Source: Chthoniobacter flavus (GTDB taxonomy: Bacteria > Verrucomicrobiota > Verrucomicrobiia > Chthoniobacterales > Chthoniobacteraceae). Taken from it: DNA of 64,000 nt. The translations under genes were made by a program, and so were the position numbers. Positions 7,131-17,161 of the stretch are shown here, piece after piece. Within the stretch, counting starts at the first letter, position 1. The number at the start of each line of letters is the position of its first letter. The notes beneath the pieces are model-generated. The model worked only from the letters and a program-made list of their open reading frames with translations. It made no database searches and was not told the origin of the DNA. The stretch is from positions 1-64,000 of the forward strand of contig CAMAUX010000025.1 in assembly GCA_945861435.1 (NCBI GenBank). Direction: 5' to 3'.

Positions 7131-9014
7131 ATGAAAAAACTGCTCCCTTCTCTCTGTCTCCTCCTGCTCGCAAGTGTTGGCCCCGCATTCGCTGCTGCGC
7201 CGAGTGGGATCCTCGCCAATCAAGGTAAACTGAAGCCTGTGGTGACGGTGGCGAATTCGTACTCGGAGAAGGTGGTGAAGACGTTTGCGGGCGATGCGGA
7301 CACGGGACCTGTTTATGAGCTGCAGCCCAATGCGGAGAAGGTGGCGGCGAAGGTGGTGGCGTTGATGGGGGATTTCGATTTCAGCAAGATCACCGCGGAT
7401 ACGGAGGTGGCGTTTGCGGTGGGTGACTTCACGTTCCGGGCGATGTTGGGCGAGGCGGGGACGAAGACGATCGCGGCGACGGGCAACGCCCTTTTCAGTT
7501 TCAACGTGCAGGTGCCCGTGCTCGACGTGGATGGGAATGCGAAGTTGGACAAGGACGGGAATGAGACGTTTACCGTGGTGAAGATAGGGACGTTGAGCTG
7601 GGCGTGGAGCGCGTCGGCGAAGACGGTGACCGTGACGCTGGCGGTGGTGATCCCGGGTGGCGGGATTGCGGATGCGGCGGGTGTCACGGGGATCGCGAGC
7701 GTGCAATTTGGGGCGCTTGGGGTGGAGGTTCCGCAGGGTGGGGAGCGTCGGTTTGCGAATTGTCCTGTGCCGGTGGGGATGCAGTTTGGGAGCGTGGCAG
7801 GGAGTCGGGATGCGTTTGTGGGAGGTGTGACTCGGACGCGTTTGGTCAAGATGGCAGGAGCGGAGGCGCCGCAAGTGACGACGAGCGTGGTGCTGGCCGG
7901 TGGAGCGGACACGCGCGGGCCGCAGTTGACGGTGCGCGCACCGGCGAAGGTGGGGGATGGCGAGACGGCGCCGTTGTTTGCGGTGCTGGTGGATCGCGTG
8001 GCGCCGAGTGGTTATTCGACGCCCGGGGCGCTTGGATACGAGGCGCCGGAGGTGGCGGTGTATGTGAACAAGACGCCCGCGGTCGGTGTGGATGCGGATT
8101 TTACGCTGCGTTACAGCGACAGTCGTGGGAATGCGCTGGTGGAGGGTGTGGTGGTTTTGAATGGGAAAGGAACCGGGTATCTGGCGGGGGAGACGGGCGC
8201 GCTGAGTGGCAGCACGCAGACGCTGCGTTTTGTGGCGACGGACTCGGAGGGGAATACGACGACGGTGGTGAAGAGTGTGGTAGTTGTTGCGGGATCTGGG
8301 GGGACGAGCGGGCCGCCGGTGGGTTTTGTGAAGGTGGATGGAGGGACGCTGCCGTCTTCTTCAGACCTTGGAGCTGTGGAAGTGAGCACGTTTTATATTG
8401 GGAAGTATGAGGTGCAGTGGGGGGAGTTTCAGGCGGTGCGGACGTGGGCTGCGTCCAATGGGTATGACATTGGGAATGTGGGTGCGGGGAGTGGGAGCAC
8501 TTATCCCGTGACGGATGTGAGTTGGTATCAGGCGGTGAAGTGGTGCAATGCGCGTAGTCAGAAGGAGGGGAAGACACCTGTGTATACGGTGGGCGGGGCG
8601 GTGTATCGGACAGGGGATCAGGAGCCCGTGGTGAATGCGTCAGCGAATGGGTGCCGGCTGCCGAGTGAGAAGGAGTGGGAATGGGCTGCGCGTGGAGGGA
8701 CGCAGACGCATGGGTACGCGTACAGCGGGAGCAACGACGTGAATGTGGTGGCGTGGTATGGTTCCAACTCTGGCTCTGCAACGCATCTCGTGGGAACGAA
8801 AGCAGCGAATGAGTTGGGGACGTATGACATGAGCGGGAATGTGTGGGAGTGGTGCTTTGACGATTACGATGGTTCGGGCACGGCCCGGGTGATCCGTGGC
8901 GGGAGCGGGTACGACAACGCGGAGAACTGCGCGGTGGGGAGCCGGTACTACAACGCCCCGACCCGCAGCGACAACTTCGTCGGGTGCCGGCTGGCTCTGA
9001 GTTCAGTTCCCTGA
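7131..9014 (+). CDS. Secreted SUMF1/FGE-fold protein with variable C-terminus
   Basis: The 627-residue protein has a clear signal peptide (MKKLLPSLCLLLLASVG, cut near AFA/AAP). Residues about 25-270 are a beta-rich, Ig-like region of unknown function; about 275-390 form a second beta-rich domain shared with the paralog at 3-1031. The SUMF1/C-type-lectin fold fills about 395-627 (YEVQWGEF, LPSEKEWEW, GNVWEWCF, RGGSGYDN, final CRLAL). FGE active-site cysteines are not in place, so an enzyme role is unlikely. The last ~50 codons differ from the paralog and include a long run of codons ending in C (tac, gac, aac, tgc, agc, ttc), the pattern left in diversity-generating retroelement targets. No reverse transcriptase lies in the window. 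Confidence 0.85.
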   Translation: MKKLLPSLCLLLLASVGPAFAAAPSGILANQGKLKPVVTVANSYSEKVVKTFAGDADTGPVYELQPNAEKVAAKVVALMGDFDFSKITADTEVAFAVGDFTFRAMLGEAGTKTIAATGNALFSFNVQVPVLDVDGNAKLDKDGNETFTVVKIGTLSWAWSASAKTVTVTLAVVIPGGGIADAAGVTGIASVQFGALGVEVPQGGERRFANCPVPVGMQFGSVAGSRDAFVGGVTRTRLVKMAGAEAPQVTTSVVLAGGADTRGPQLTVRAPAKVGDGETAPLFAVLVDRVAPSGYSTPGALGYEAPEVAVYVNKTPAVGVDADFTLRYSDSRGNALVEGVVVLNGKGTGYLAGETGALSGSTQTLRFVATDSEGNTTTVVKSVVVVAGSGGTSGPPVGFVKVDGGTLPSSSDLGAVEVSTFYIGKYEVQWGEFQAVRTWAASNGYDIGNVGAGSGSTYPVTDVSWYQAVKWCNARSQKEGKTPVYTVGGAVYRTGDQEPVVNASANGCRLPSEKEWEWAARGGTQTHGYAYSGSNDVNVVAWYGSNSGSATHLVGTKAANELGTYDMSGNVWEWCFDDYDGSGTARVIRGGSGYDNAENCAVGSRYYNAPTRSDNFVGCRLALSSVP

Positions 9015-9130
9015 TCGGCCTGAGCACAGCAGAGGAGAGCGGAGCGGGGTGGCCGGAGCGGCCGCAGCGAGGGACGAGCGGAGGGAGCGGAGGCCATGCC
9101 GCGGAGGGGGCTGTTTTTTGAGGCTGGTGA

Positions 9131-9294
9131 AGGGCCCGGGGCGGAGAAATGCGATGGGGGCGCTTTCGTCTCTTCGCGTTTCTCGCGCCCCTGCGGGGCG
9201 CGGCGTGTGGGGGGATGGGGTCCGGTGGTTCCCGCCATCCGCTTTGCGGATGGCGTTCACCGACCGGCTCATTTTCTCTCATGCCTCCGGCATG
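9131..9294. repeat. Three-hairpin intergenic element, copy 2
   Basis: Same order of palindromes as copy 1: a GC-rich hairpin, the GCCATCCGC-TTT-GCGGATGGC stem with outer CGGTG/CACCG, then CATGCC-TCC-GGCATG at 9280-9294. It follows the SUMF1-fold gene as copy 1 does. The segment from the stop codon to the element (TGATCGGCCTGAGCACAG) also resembles the matching segment after gene 1, so gene end and element probably duplicated together. The 12-bp GACGACATG-type array is absent; a different tandem array follows at 9365. Confidence 0.8.
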
Positions 9295-9364
9295 GAGTGA
9301 GGGCGGAGCGGACAATGCAGGCTGAGTGAATGCCGAGTGCTTCCCGAGTGCCCCCTGGGCGGCT

Positions 9365-9414
9365 GATGGGAGGTTGATGGGAGGTTGATGGGAGGTTGAT
9401 GGGAGGTTGATGGG
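9365..9414. repeat. GATGGGAGGTT tandem array (4.5 units)
   Basis: Four perfect 11-bp GATGGGAGGTT units and a partial fifth lie downstream of three-hairpin copy 2. The rest of the gap up to the toxin gene (9415-9690) shows no supportable gene. Confidence 0.85.
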
Positions 9415-9690
9415 TGCCTTTCGAGTAAGTGCTGAAGGCCCGCTGAATGCGGAGTTTTTGGTGGGAACGGCCCTGAGCGAGGCTCTTGGTGCGGCCCTTT
9501 GAAAGGACTTCGTGTTTTCCTTTCGCTCGGAATTGGTCGGTGGGAGATGATTCTTGGTGGAAGGTGTCCGGGTCAGCGTTTGCGGGGGTTGTGTCTGCGT
9601 TTATCCCGCCGAGGACGTGGTGGAGGGGAGTTGGGCGGCGGACCCTTTGACGGCCTCGGCTTCGTGAGAAAAGGAGGGGTTCCGCGTCGC

Positions 9691-10125
9691 TTACCCCTTC
9701 AGATGAAAGAAGGAGAGGCCGGTAAATTCGCGGTAGTCTTTATCGAAAGAAACCAGGCGTGACCGCGTCGTGAAGGCGACGGCGGCAAGCCATGCATCGG
9801 TAAGCCGGGATGGTGAGAAGCCTGTTTTCTCCGACCACATCCGCATGCGGGCCTCCGCTGAATCAGGATCTGCAAGAAAGGTGACTTCCGGCAAATCGAG
9901 GAATGCACGATACGCTTTCCACGCTTGGACGATGGTGAAGGGGGCGCCCTGCATGACGTGACGATTGGTGAGCGATCGCACCGACCCCAGCATCGTCACG
10001 CGTGTGAAAGCGAGACGGGTTGCAGCCTCCTGCTCCCAATAGTGCCGGGCGCGATCATGATGTTCGTGGTCGGGATCCGCCAGCGCGAGCCAGACGTTGA
10101 TGTCCGGCAGATCAACGGCCGGCAT
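9691..10125 (-). CDS. VapC-like PIN-domain toxin
   Basis: This 144-residue PIN-domain protein starts with the strand and first acidic residue (VDLPDINVWLALAD) and has later acidic positions in SRLTDAWLAA and LVSFDKDY, the arrangement of PIN ribonucleases. Known VapC toxins cleave tRNA or rRNA and are held inactive by the co-encoded antitoxin. Length is normal. Its start overlaps the antitoxin's end by 14 bp, showing an operon with translational coupling. The pair sits in a repeat-rich stretch between two three-hairpin elements. Confidence 0.85.
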   Translation of the reverse strand: MPAVDLPDINVWLALADPDHEHHDRARHYWEQEAATRLAFTRVTMLGSVRSLTNRHVMQGAPFTIVQAWKAYRAFLDLPEVTFLADPDSAEARMRMWSEKTGFSPSRLTDAWLAAVAFTTRSRLVSFDKDYREFTGLSFFHLKG

Positions 10126-10369
10126 GGCCCTCCTCCATCGCGAGGATCTCGTTCAAGCGCGCATTGGAAAGTGCGGGATGGGGCTTCCCGGTGGCTTTTC
10201 GGATGAGAGGGAGTTTGCTGCGACGGGGGGCGGATGCCGCGGGTTGTCCGGCGGCAAGACCGGCTTCGATGAGCTGGCAGAGGATTTCCTTTAGTTTGAG
10301 TCCTCTGAGGGCGGCCTCGGCCTTCAGTTTTCGGAAGGTGGAATCGGGGAGGTCGAGGGTGGTTCGCAC
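10112..10369 (-). CDS. VapB-like antitoxin (ribbon-helix-helix type)
   Basis: The 85-residue protein begins MRTTLDLPDSTFRKLKAEAA, typical of ribbon-helix-helix DNA-binding antitoxins (first strand RTTLDLP, then two helices). The C-terminal half is basic and then acidic and should wrap the PIN toxin encoded just downstream. Family members bind their own promoter as a complex with the toxin; the operator would lie in the AT-richer stretch upstream of 10369, but I could not define it. Confidence 0.8.
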   Translation of the reverse strand: MRTTLDLPDSTFRKLKAEAALRGLKLKEILCQLIEAGLAAGQPAASAPRRSKLPLIRKATGKPHPALSNARLNEILAMEEGHAGR

Positions 10370-10516
10370 AAAAACATTTTTACATCAAATGGCGCGCTGT
10401 CAATCGGGAGGGCCGTTCGCTGCGCCATGCGCCCGGGCGTAATGGTGCGAGGCGCTTCCTTGTGGATGTCGATTCCGAGGAGCTCGGCAGCCGGTTGATG
10501 GCAGTGCTCCGTGGCT
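10370..10516. other. Upstream region of vapBC
   Basis: This 147-bp stretch precedes the antitoxin and the third three-hairpin element. It contains an A/T-rich patch right at the antitoxin start (10370-10388). No operator palindrome could be assigned by eye. Confidence 0.4.
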
Positions 10517-10676
10517 GAGCGGGGTGGGAAAATGCGATGGTGGTGCCTTCGTCTCTTCGCGGTTCTCGCGCCCCGCCGGGGCGCGTCGTGTGGGGGGATG
10601 GGGTCCGGTGGTTCCCGCCATCCGCTTTGCGGATGGCGTTCACCGACCGGCTAATCGCTCCCATGCCTCCGGCATG
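10517..10676. repeat. Three-hairpin intergenic element, copy 3
   Basis: All three palindromes are present, with the last CATGCC-TCC-GGCATG at 10662-10676. Base identity to copies 1 and 2 is high across the whole unit, not only in the stems. It lies between vapBC and the aminotransferase gene and runs into the compound 9-bp array at 10692. Confidence 0.8.
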
Positions 10677-10691
10677 GCGGAGGACTCCATG

Positions 10692-10848
<157 letters not shown>

Positions 10849-10856
10849 CGCGGCGT

Positions 10857-12019
10857 TTACTGGGCGGTGGGGTGGAGGAGGGGGCCGAGTTCCTGGAGGG
10901 CGCGTGCGAGGTCTTCCTCGGAGGCGCGTGCGCAGTTGAGGCGCAGACAGCTGGTGGTGGGTGTGTTGGCGAAGAAGACGTTGCCGGAGGCGAAGGCGAT
11001 GCGGCGGGTGCGTGCGGCGGCGGCTGCTGCGGGGAGGTCGATGAGGGCGGGGAGTTGCGCCCAGAGCATGTAGCCGCCAGCAGGTTCGTGGATGGTGGTG
11101 CCCGCTGGGAAGGATCGCGCGATGGATTGGAGGGCGATGGCGCGCCGACGCTGGTTGCGGGTCCGGAGGGAGGCGAGGTGGGGGTCGAGGAAACCCGCGG
11201 CGAGGAATTCGCGCAGGATGGCTTCGGTGGGGACGGCGCTGTGGAGGTCCCACTGGCATTTGCGCGCGGCGAATTCTTCGAAGAGGGAGCCCGGTGCGCA
11301 GAAGCCGACGCGCAGTCCGGGCGAGACGGTTTTGGAGAAGCTGGTGACGTAGGAGACGGTGGATCCGTCGTCGAATGCGCGGAGGGGAGGCGGGGCGCCG
11401 GTGTCGACGAGTTCGGCGTAGATGTCGTCCTCGACGATGCGCACGGCGTGGGTGCGGCAGAGTTCGACGAGGCGCTCGCGTGCGGGCGCAGGCAGGGTGG
11501 CGCCGGAGGGGTTGGAGAGGGAGCTGCAGACGAAGAGTGCGCGCGGTTTCCACTGGCGGAAGGCGGCTTCGGTGGCTGCGAGGTCGAGGCCGTGCGGGCC
11601 GTCGAGGGGGAGCGGGAGCACCTGTGCACCGGCGGCGCTGAGGAGTTCGAGGAGTCCGTAGTAGGCGGGGGCTTCGACGGCGACGACGGTGCCGGGTTGG
11701 ACGAGGAGGGAGATCATGACCGAGAGGCCCTGGGTGCAGCCGGTGACGGTGATGAGGTCGGTGCCGCGGACGGCGACGTCGCGGTTGGCGAGGCGTGCGG
11801 CGAGGAGGTCGCGCAGGGCGTGGTCGCCCTCGGGATGGTGATAGGCGAAGAGGCCGGCGCCATCGCGGGTGCGAGCGGTTTCGAGTGCGCAGTGGAGGGC
11901 TTCGGTGGGGAGTGCGTCGAGGCCCGGGATGCCGGCGGCGAGGTTGATGAGGCCGGGTTCATCGGCCTGACGCATGAAGTCGAGGAGTCGTGCCCGTGGG
12001 GTGAAGGAGAGGGGGGCGG

Positions 12020-12023
<4 letters not shown>
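10857..12023 (-). CDS. PLP-dependent aminotransferase (class I/II, LysN/aminoadipate-type)
   Basis: The 388-residue fold-type I aminotransferase has INLAAGIPGLDALP near the N-terminus, YHHPEGDHALRDLLA (about residue 64), the NPSG motif (SSLSNPSGATLP), the IVEDDIYAEL strand with PLP-ring-binding Asp and Tyr, and the PLP lysine in SFSKTVSPGLRVG. It lacks the winged-helix domain of MocR regulators and so resembles 2-aminoadipate/aromatic transaminases. The start at 12023 overlaps the upstream MFS stop by four bases (ATGA), so they form a coupled operon; the MFS may carry the amino or keto acid (inference). Confidence 0.87.
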
Positions 12024-13519
<1,496 letters not shown>

Positions 13520-13561
13520 GGAAGAGCGTGGACGGGACGCGGGTGGTTTTTTGAAGAAGGA

Positions 13562-15352
13562 TCAGGGGGTGGCCGGGGCGAGGTCCGCGTCGGTGAGGGA
13601 GCGCAGGAAGGCGACGAGAGCTTTCTGGTCTTCGGGACTGAGGTTGATGCCTTCGGGCGGGTGTTTGGCGAGGTTGGGGTCGAGGGAGGGGGAGCGGACG
13701 ATGCCGTGGTCGTAGTGTGCGACGACTTCCTCGAGGCTGTGGAAGCGGCCGTCGTGCATGTAGGGGGCGGTGAGGGCGACGTTGCGCAGGGAGGGGACGG
13801 CGAAGCGTCCGCGGTCCTCGGGTTTGCCCGTGACGAGGAAGCGGCCGAGGTCGGGGTCGGTGGTGCGCGGGGTGAGGCCGTTGTTGGCGAAGTCGTGGTT
13901 GGAGAAATCTGCGCCTCCGTGGCAGTGGAAGCAGTCGGCGCCGAAGCGTCCGATGCGGGGGTCGTATTCGGAGAAGAAGAGTTCGAAGCCGCGGCGTTCT
14001 TCTTGGGAGAGTTGGGCTTCGCCGCGGAATGCGCGGTCGAACTTGGAGTTCCATGAAAGCTGGGCGAGGAGGAACTGTTCGAGGGCGAGGGCGAGGCGTT
14101 CGGAGGTGATGGTGGGGGAGCCGAAGACGCGGGAGAATTCGGAGGGGTACGCGGGGTCGGCGGAGAGTTTGGCGAGGACGGCGGGGAGGGTTTCGCGCAT
14201 TTCGCGCGGGTCCTGAATGGGCTCGAGGACTTGATCGCGGAGGGATTTGGTGCGGCCGTCCCAGAAGAAGCTGTTCTTCCATGCGAGGTTGAAGAGGGCC
14301 ATGGCGTTGCGGGAACCGGGGTGGCCTTCGGCGCCTGCGCTCAGCGGGCGGGGATCGGCCATGGCAAAGGCGGGGTGGTGACAGGAGGCGCAGGATTGGG
14401 AGTTGTTGATGGAGAGGCGTGTGTCGTGGAAGAGCTTTTTACCGAGGGCGATGCCTGCGTTGGAGGGGAGGTTGTCGGCGGGCCATGAGGGGCGCGGGAC
14501 GTAGGCGGGGATGCGGGCGTCCCAGTCGGTTTTGGCGGGGAGTGCGTCGATCCACTTGGGTGTGTTGTCGGGCTCGGTGTCGGGACCGACGCGCACGAGG
14601 GAGAAGGCGGCGACGGCGTTGTCGGCAAGGCGTGCGGTGAGGGGGTCTTCTTCCCGTGAGTGGGTGGAGGATTCTTTGTCGGGGTTGATGGAGTGGGGTG
14701 TGGAAAGGAGGCGGTCGGCGTCGAATGCGAGGGTGACGAGCCATGGGCCTTTGAGTTCGAACTCGGCGGGGATTTCCACGGTGCCGCGGGCTTGGGGGCC
14801 GCCGAGGTGGTAGGAGAATCCTGCGTTGGTTTTGGTGCGGCGGCCTTCGAAGGCGAGGAAGACGTAGCCGCCGCGCCAGCCCCAGTGGAGGCCGTTGAGT
14901 TCGGGGTGGAGTGGGTGGCCCGGTGGACGTGCGGCGGGGTCGCTGGAGTCGGTGTGTGGATCGAGGCCGAGGTCGAATCGGAGTGCGCGGTAGCGGCCTT
15001 CGGGGATGTTGCTGAGGAGGAAGCTGGTGCGTTGTTTGGACGGGTCGATGTAGGCGCTCCAGTTTTCTGCTCCGATCCAGCGGGTGTCGGAGCGCTGGAG
15101 CTTTGCGTGGGAGAGAAGGTAGGCGAGCCGCGTGGGGGTGATGGGTTCACCGGAGGCGTGCTCGTTTGTTGGGGTTCCGAGGGCGAGCGGGGACTGGTTC
15201 CAGCGGTGATCGATCTGGATGCGCAACTCCGCCGCCCAGGTGCTTTCAGAAAGGACGAGCAGGGCGGAGGCTAGGGCCCGGAGGACTGCAGGGAGGGCCT
15301 TGAGGGCCGTGGGCGATTTGCGGAGGGAGTGGAGGCGCGGTTGGGTTCGCAT
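13562..15352 (-). CDS. MbnP-like domain fused to MauG/MbnH-type di-heme peroxidase
   Basis: After a signal peptide (cleavage near TWA/AEL), residues ~45-265 match MbnP-like copper proteins: paired strands, LSHAKLQRSD, YRALRFDLGLD, and LNGLHWGWRGGYVFLAFEG. Residues ~300-596 are a bacterial di-heme cytochrome c peroxidase/MauG domain with heme sites CASCH (Cys321) and CFHCH (Cys474) and the WDGR and APYMHDGRF segments of that family. In methanotrophs MbnH is a separate enzyme that oxidises a Trp of MbnP to kynurenine to make a copper site. Here both are one chain, so a self-modifying periplasmic copper protein is inferred. The ATG at 15352 is chosen because a signal peptide follows it. Confidence 0.85.
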   Translation of the reverse strand: MRTQPRLHSLRKSPTALKALPAVLRALASALLVLSESTWAAELRIQIDHRWNQSPLALGTPTNEHASGEPITPTRLAYLLSHAKLQRSDTRWIGAENWSAYIDPSKQRTSFLLSNIPEGRYRALRFDLGLDPHTDSSDPAARPPGHPLHPELNGLHWGWRGGYVFLAFEGRRTKTNAGFSYHLGGPQARGTVEIPAEFELKGPWLVTLAFDADRLLSTPHSINPDKESSTHSREEDPLTARLADNAVAAFSLVRVGPDTEPDNTPKWIDALPAKTDWDARIPAYVPRPSWPADNLPSNAGIALGKKLFHDTRLSINNSQSCASCHHPAFAMADPRPLSAGAEGHPGSRNAMALFNLAWKNSFFWDGRTKSLRDQVLEPIQDPREMRETLPAVLAKLSADPAYPSEFSRVFGSPTITSERLALALEQFLLAQLSWNSKFDRAFRGEAQLSQEERRGFELFFSEYDPRIGRFGADCFHCHGGADFSNHDFANNGLTPRTTDPDLGRFLVTGKPEDRGRFAVPSLRNVALTAPYMHDGRFHSLEEVVAHYDHGIVRSPSLDPNLAKHPPEGINLSPEDQKALVAFLRSLTDADLAPATP

Positions 15353-15686
15353 GGTCGCGTGGGCTGCGGTGCGCTGAGGATATCTTGGCGGAAAATGGAG
15401 GCTGTCGTCGGGTGGAGAAGAGACGCGAGCCGTTGTCTGCGGAGCAATGCGGGAGGGGTGGCGGATGGGGTTGAGGAATGTCTGTGAACGAGGAGGTGAG
15501 TCAATGCCGAAGCGAGTGTGGAAGGGGCTGCGCGTGGGGGTCCGATGGGTGGGATGGCTGCGTGCGGGGAATGCAATGGGCGGGTGATTTACGCGGGGGT
15601 CGGCGCGCGCGTGGATGGTGTGGAGAAGATGGGCGCGTTTGTTGCGGCTTGGGTTGGTTTTTGCGGAGCGGGTTGGGGGGAGGGGT

Positions 15687-16496
15687 TCACTCTGCGTTCG
15701 GTGAGGGGGTGCGCTGGGCCCAGACTTTTCCGATGAAGACGTCGGCCTCGACGCGGACAAGGTCGCGCCGGGTGTTGTTGGAGAACCAGAGGCAGGCGGA
15801 GCGGAACTTGCGGTATTTGACGGGTTGGAGTTGTTCGTTGAGTGCGGTGAGATGAATGGGGACGCGGATGCGGGCATTTCCGGGTGGGGTGTCGTCGGTC
15901 ACGCGTGCATCGAGGAGGTAGGGAGCGGATGAGGCGTAGACGACGAGGCGGTGGACCTCTCCGGGTTGAAGTTTCTGGCTGCGCAGCCAGAGGAGGGCGG
16001 CTTGAGGGGAGAAGAGCGGGTCGAAGTTGAAGCGCTTGGGCTTGGGGGCCGGGCGTTGCTCGGCATGGCGCTGTTGGGAGACGCCGTGGGAATCAAACTG
16101 CAGTTTGGAGAGGAGGGTTTCGTCGGAGTAAGCCTCGCTCTGGTGGATCGAGAGTGGGCGTAGTCCTTGGGCGAGCGTTTCGGAGAGGGATTCTGCGTCG
16201 AGTTGGAAGAGGGCGCGGACGGTTCCTCTGGTGTGGATTTCGCTGAGGAGGCGGAGTTTGTGCGGTTGGGGGCGGGAGAAGTGGAGGGCCGCCTCGCCGA
16301 CCTTGAAGACGCTCCATCCGAGGACGTAGGTGGAGCGGTCGTTGGGGGGTGGAGGGAAGGGGCCGGGAGATTTTGGGGAGAGGGAATTGAGCCAGTCCTG
16401 AGAGAAGGCGAGTGGGGTGGAGAGCGGGGAGAGGGGAAGGAGGAGGGAGAAAAAGAGGATCAGTTTGCGAGGGGCTGGCATGGGGATGGCGTCCAT
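15687..16496 (-). CDS. DUF3108-family secreted protein
   Basis: The 269-residue protein has a hydrophobic signal peptide (LILFFSLLLPLSPLSTPLAFS). It then shows the DUF3108 pattern: YVLGWSVFKVGEAALHF, a repeated strand set with LRLLSEIHTRGTVRALF and later RVEADVFIGKVWAQ. Family members are periplasmic or outer-membrane beta-rich proteins of unknown function. A second ATG at 16481 (MPAPRKL) gives a more typical signal peptide. It is divergent (41 bp) from the Gly/Tyr-rich gene. Confidence 0.7.
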   Translation of the reverse strand: MDAIPMPAPRKLILFFSLLLPLSPLSTPLAFSQDWLNSLSPKSPGPFPPPPNDRSTYVLGWSVFKVGEAALHFSRPQPHKLRLLSEIHTRGTVRALFQLDAESLSETLAQGLRPLSIHQSEAYSDETLLSKLQFDSHGVSQQRHAEQRPAPKPKRFNFDPLFSPQAALLWLRSQKLQPGEVHRLVVYASSAPYLLDARVTDDTPPGNARIRVPIHLTALNEQLQPVKYRKFRSACLWFSNNTRRDLVRVEADVFIGKVWAQRTPSPNAE

Positions 16497-16524
16497 TTTG
16501 GTCTCTGCGCCCGATTTGGATTAC

Positions 16525-16530
16525 AGGAGA
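16525..16530 (+). promoter_or_regulatory. Strong Shine-Dalgarno AGGAGA
   Basis: AGGAGA lies 7 bases before the ATG at 16538. Few genes in this window have so clear a site; it fixes the start of the Gly/Tyr-rich gene. Confidence 0.75.
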
Positions 16531-16537
16531 TATTCTT

Positions 16538-17161
16538 ATGGGAAACACACATCAGGACAACTATCAGCGGGACAATCATCAGAGTCGTCAGCAGGGGGGG
16601 CGTGATCTGGTGAGTTGGGGTGGCGGGCTCAGGGAGTGGAGAGAACGCAGAGAGCGGAGAGGGATTGGGCGTGGTTGGGTTGCGGGGGTGTTGGTGTGGG
16701 GGGTGGCGGTGGCCGGGGTTTTTGGGCCTTGGGTTGGGGGAGCATCTGCCGGGCAAACGACGGCGCCGGTATCGACATTGGTGGATGCGCGGGGGCGGGA
16801 GTTGGAATTGGTGGAGGTGGGTGGTTTCGGGCGGCCTCCGGTGTTTGCGTACCGGTTGGTGGAGTCGGCGCGTGTGGGTTGGGTGGGGTCTCGTGTGACG
16901 ATGACGGAGGGATGCGGGCACTGTGGGGTGCGGCGGACGGTGGCGTGGAGCGGTCCGTGGAGTGACCGTGGGTCCGGCAATTACGGGCACGACAGCCAAG
17001 GGTACGGATACAGCCGTTATGGCCACGGGTATGGCCATGGGTATGGCCGTGGTTATAACCAAGGATATGCCCGTGGTTTCAGGCAGGGGAATAGGCAGGA
17101 TCAGGACGTGGCGTTCGTGCTGGTGCGGGATCGTGCGGCGCGGACCACGCGGGTGGGTTGA
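16538..17161 (+). CDS. Gly/Tyr/His-rich membrane or secreted protein of unknown function
   Basis: I do not recognise this 207-residue protein. The N-terminus is hydrophilic (MGNTHQDNYQRDNHQSRQQGG), then basic, then one hydrophobic segment (about residues 46-68) that could be a signal anchor. A CGHC motif (EGCGHCGVR) follows, then a low-complexity run of GYG/GHG/GRG units (about residues 146-185). The start is fixed by the clear Shine-Dalgarno site. The G+Y+H-rich tail resembles structural or metal-binding surface proteins, but no function is claimed. Confidence 0.6.
   Translation: MGNTHQDNYQRDNHQSRQQGGRDLVSWGGGLREWRERRERRGIGRGWVAGVLVWGVAVAGVFGPWVGGASAGQTTAPVSTLVDARGRELELVEVGGFGRPPVFAYRLVESARVGWVGSRVTMTEGCGHCGVRRTVAWSGPWSDRGSGNYGHDSQGYGYSRYGHGYGHGYGRGYNQGYARGFRQGNRQDQDVAFVLVRDRAARTTRVG

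Noticed and set aside
7131-9014. True formylglycine-generating enzyme for the sulfatase
   Set aside because: The fold matches, but the C-terminal cysteine pair of FGE is absent and the protein carries extra Ig-like regions and a signal peptide.
9499-9762. Small plus-strand frame (87 codons) before vapC
   Set aside because: It overlaps the toxin antisense and is rich in Gly/Arg with no coding signature.
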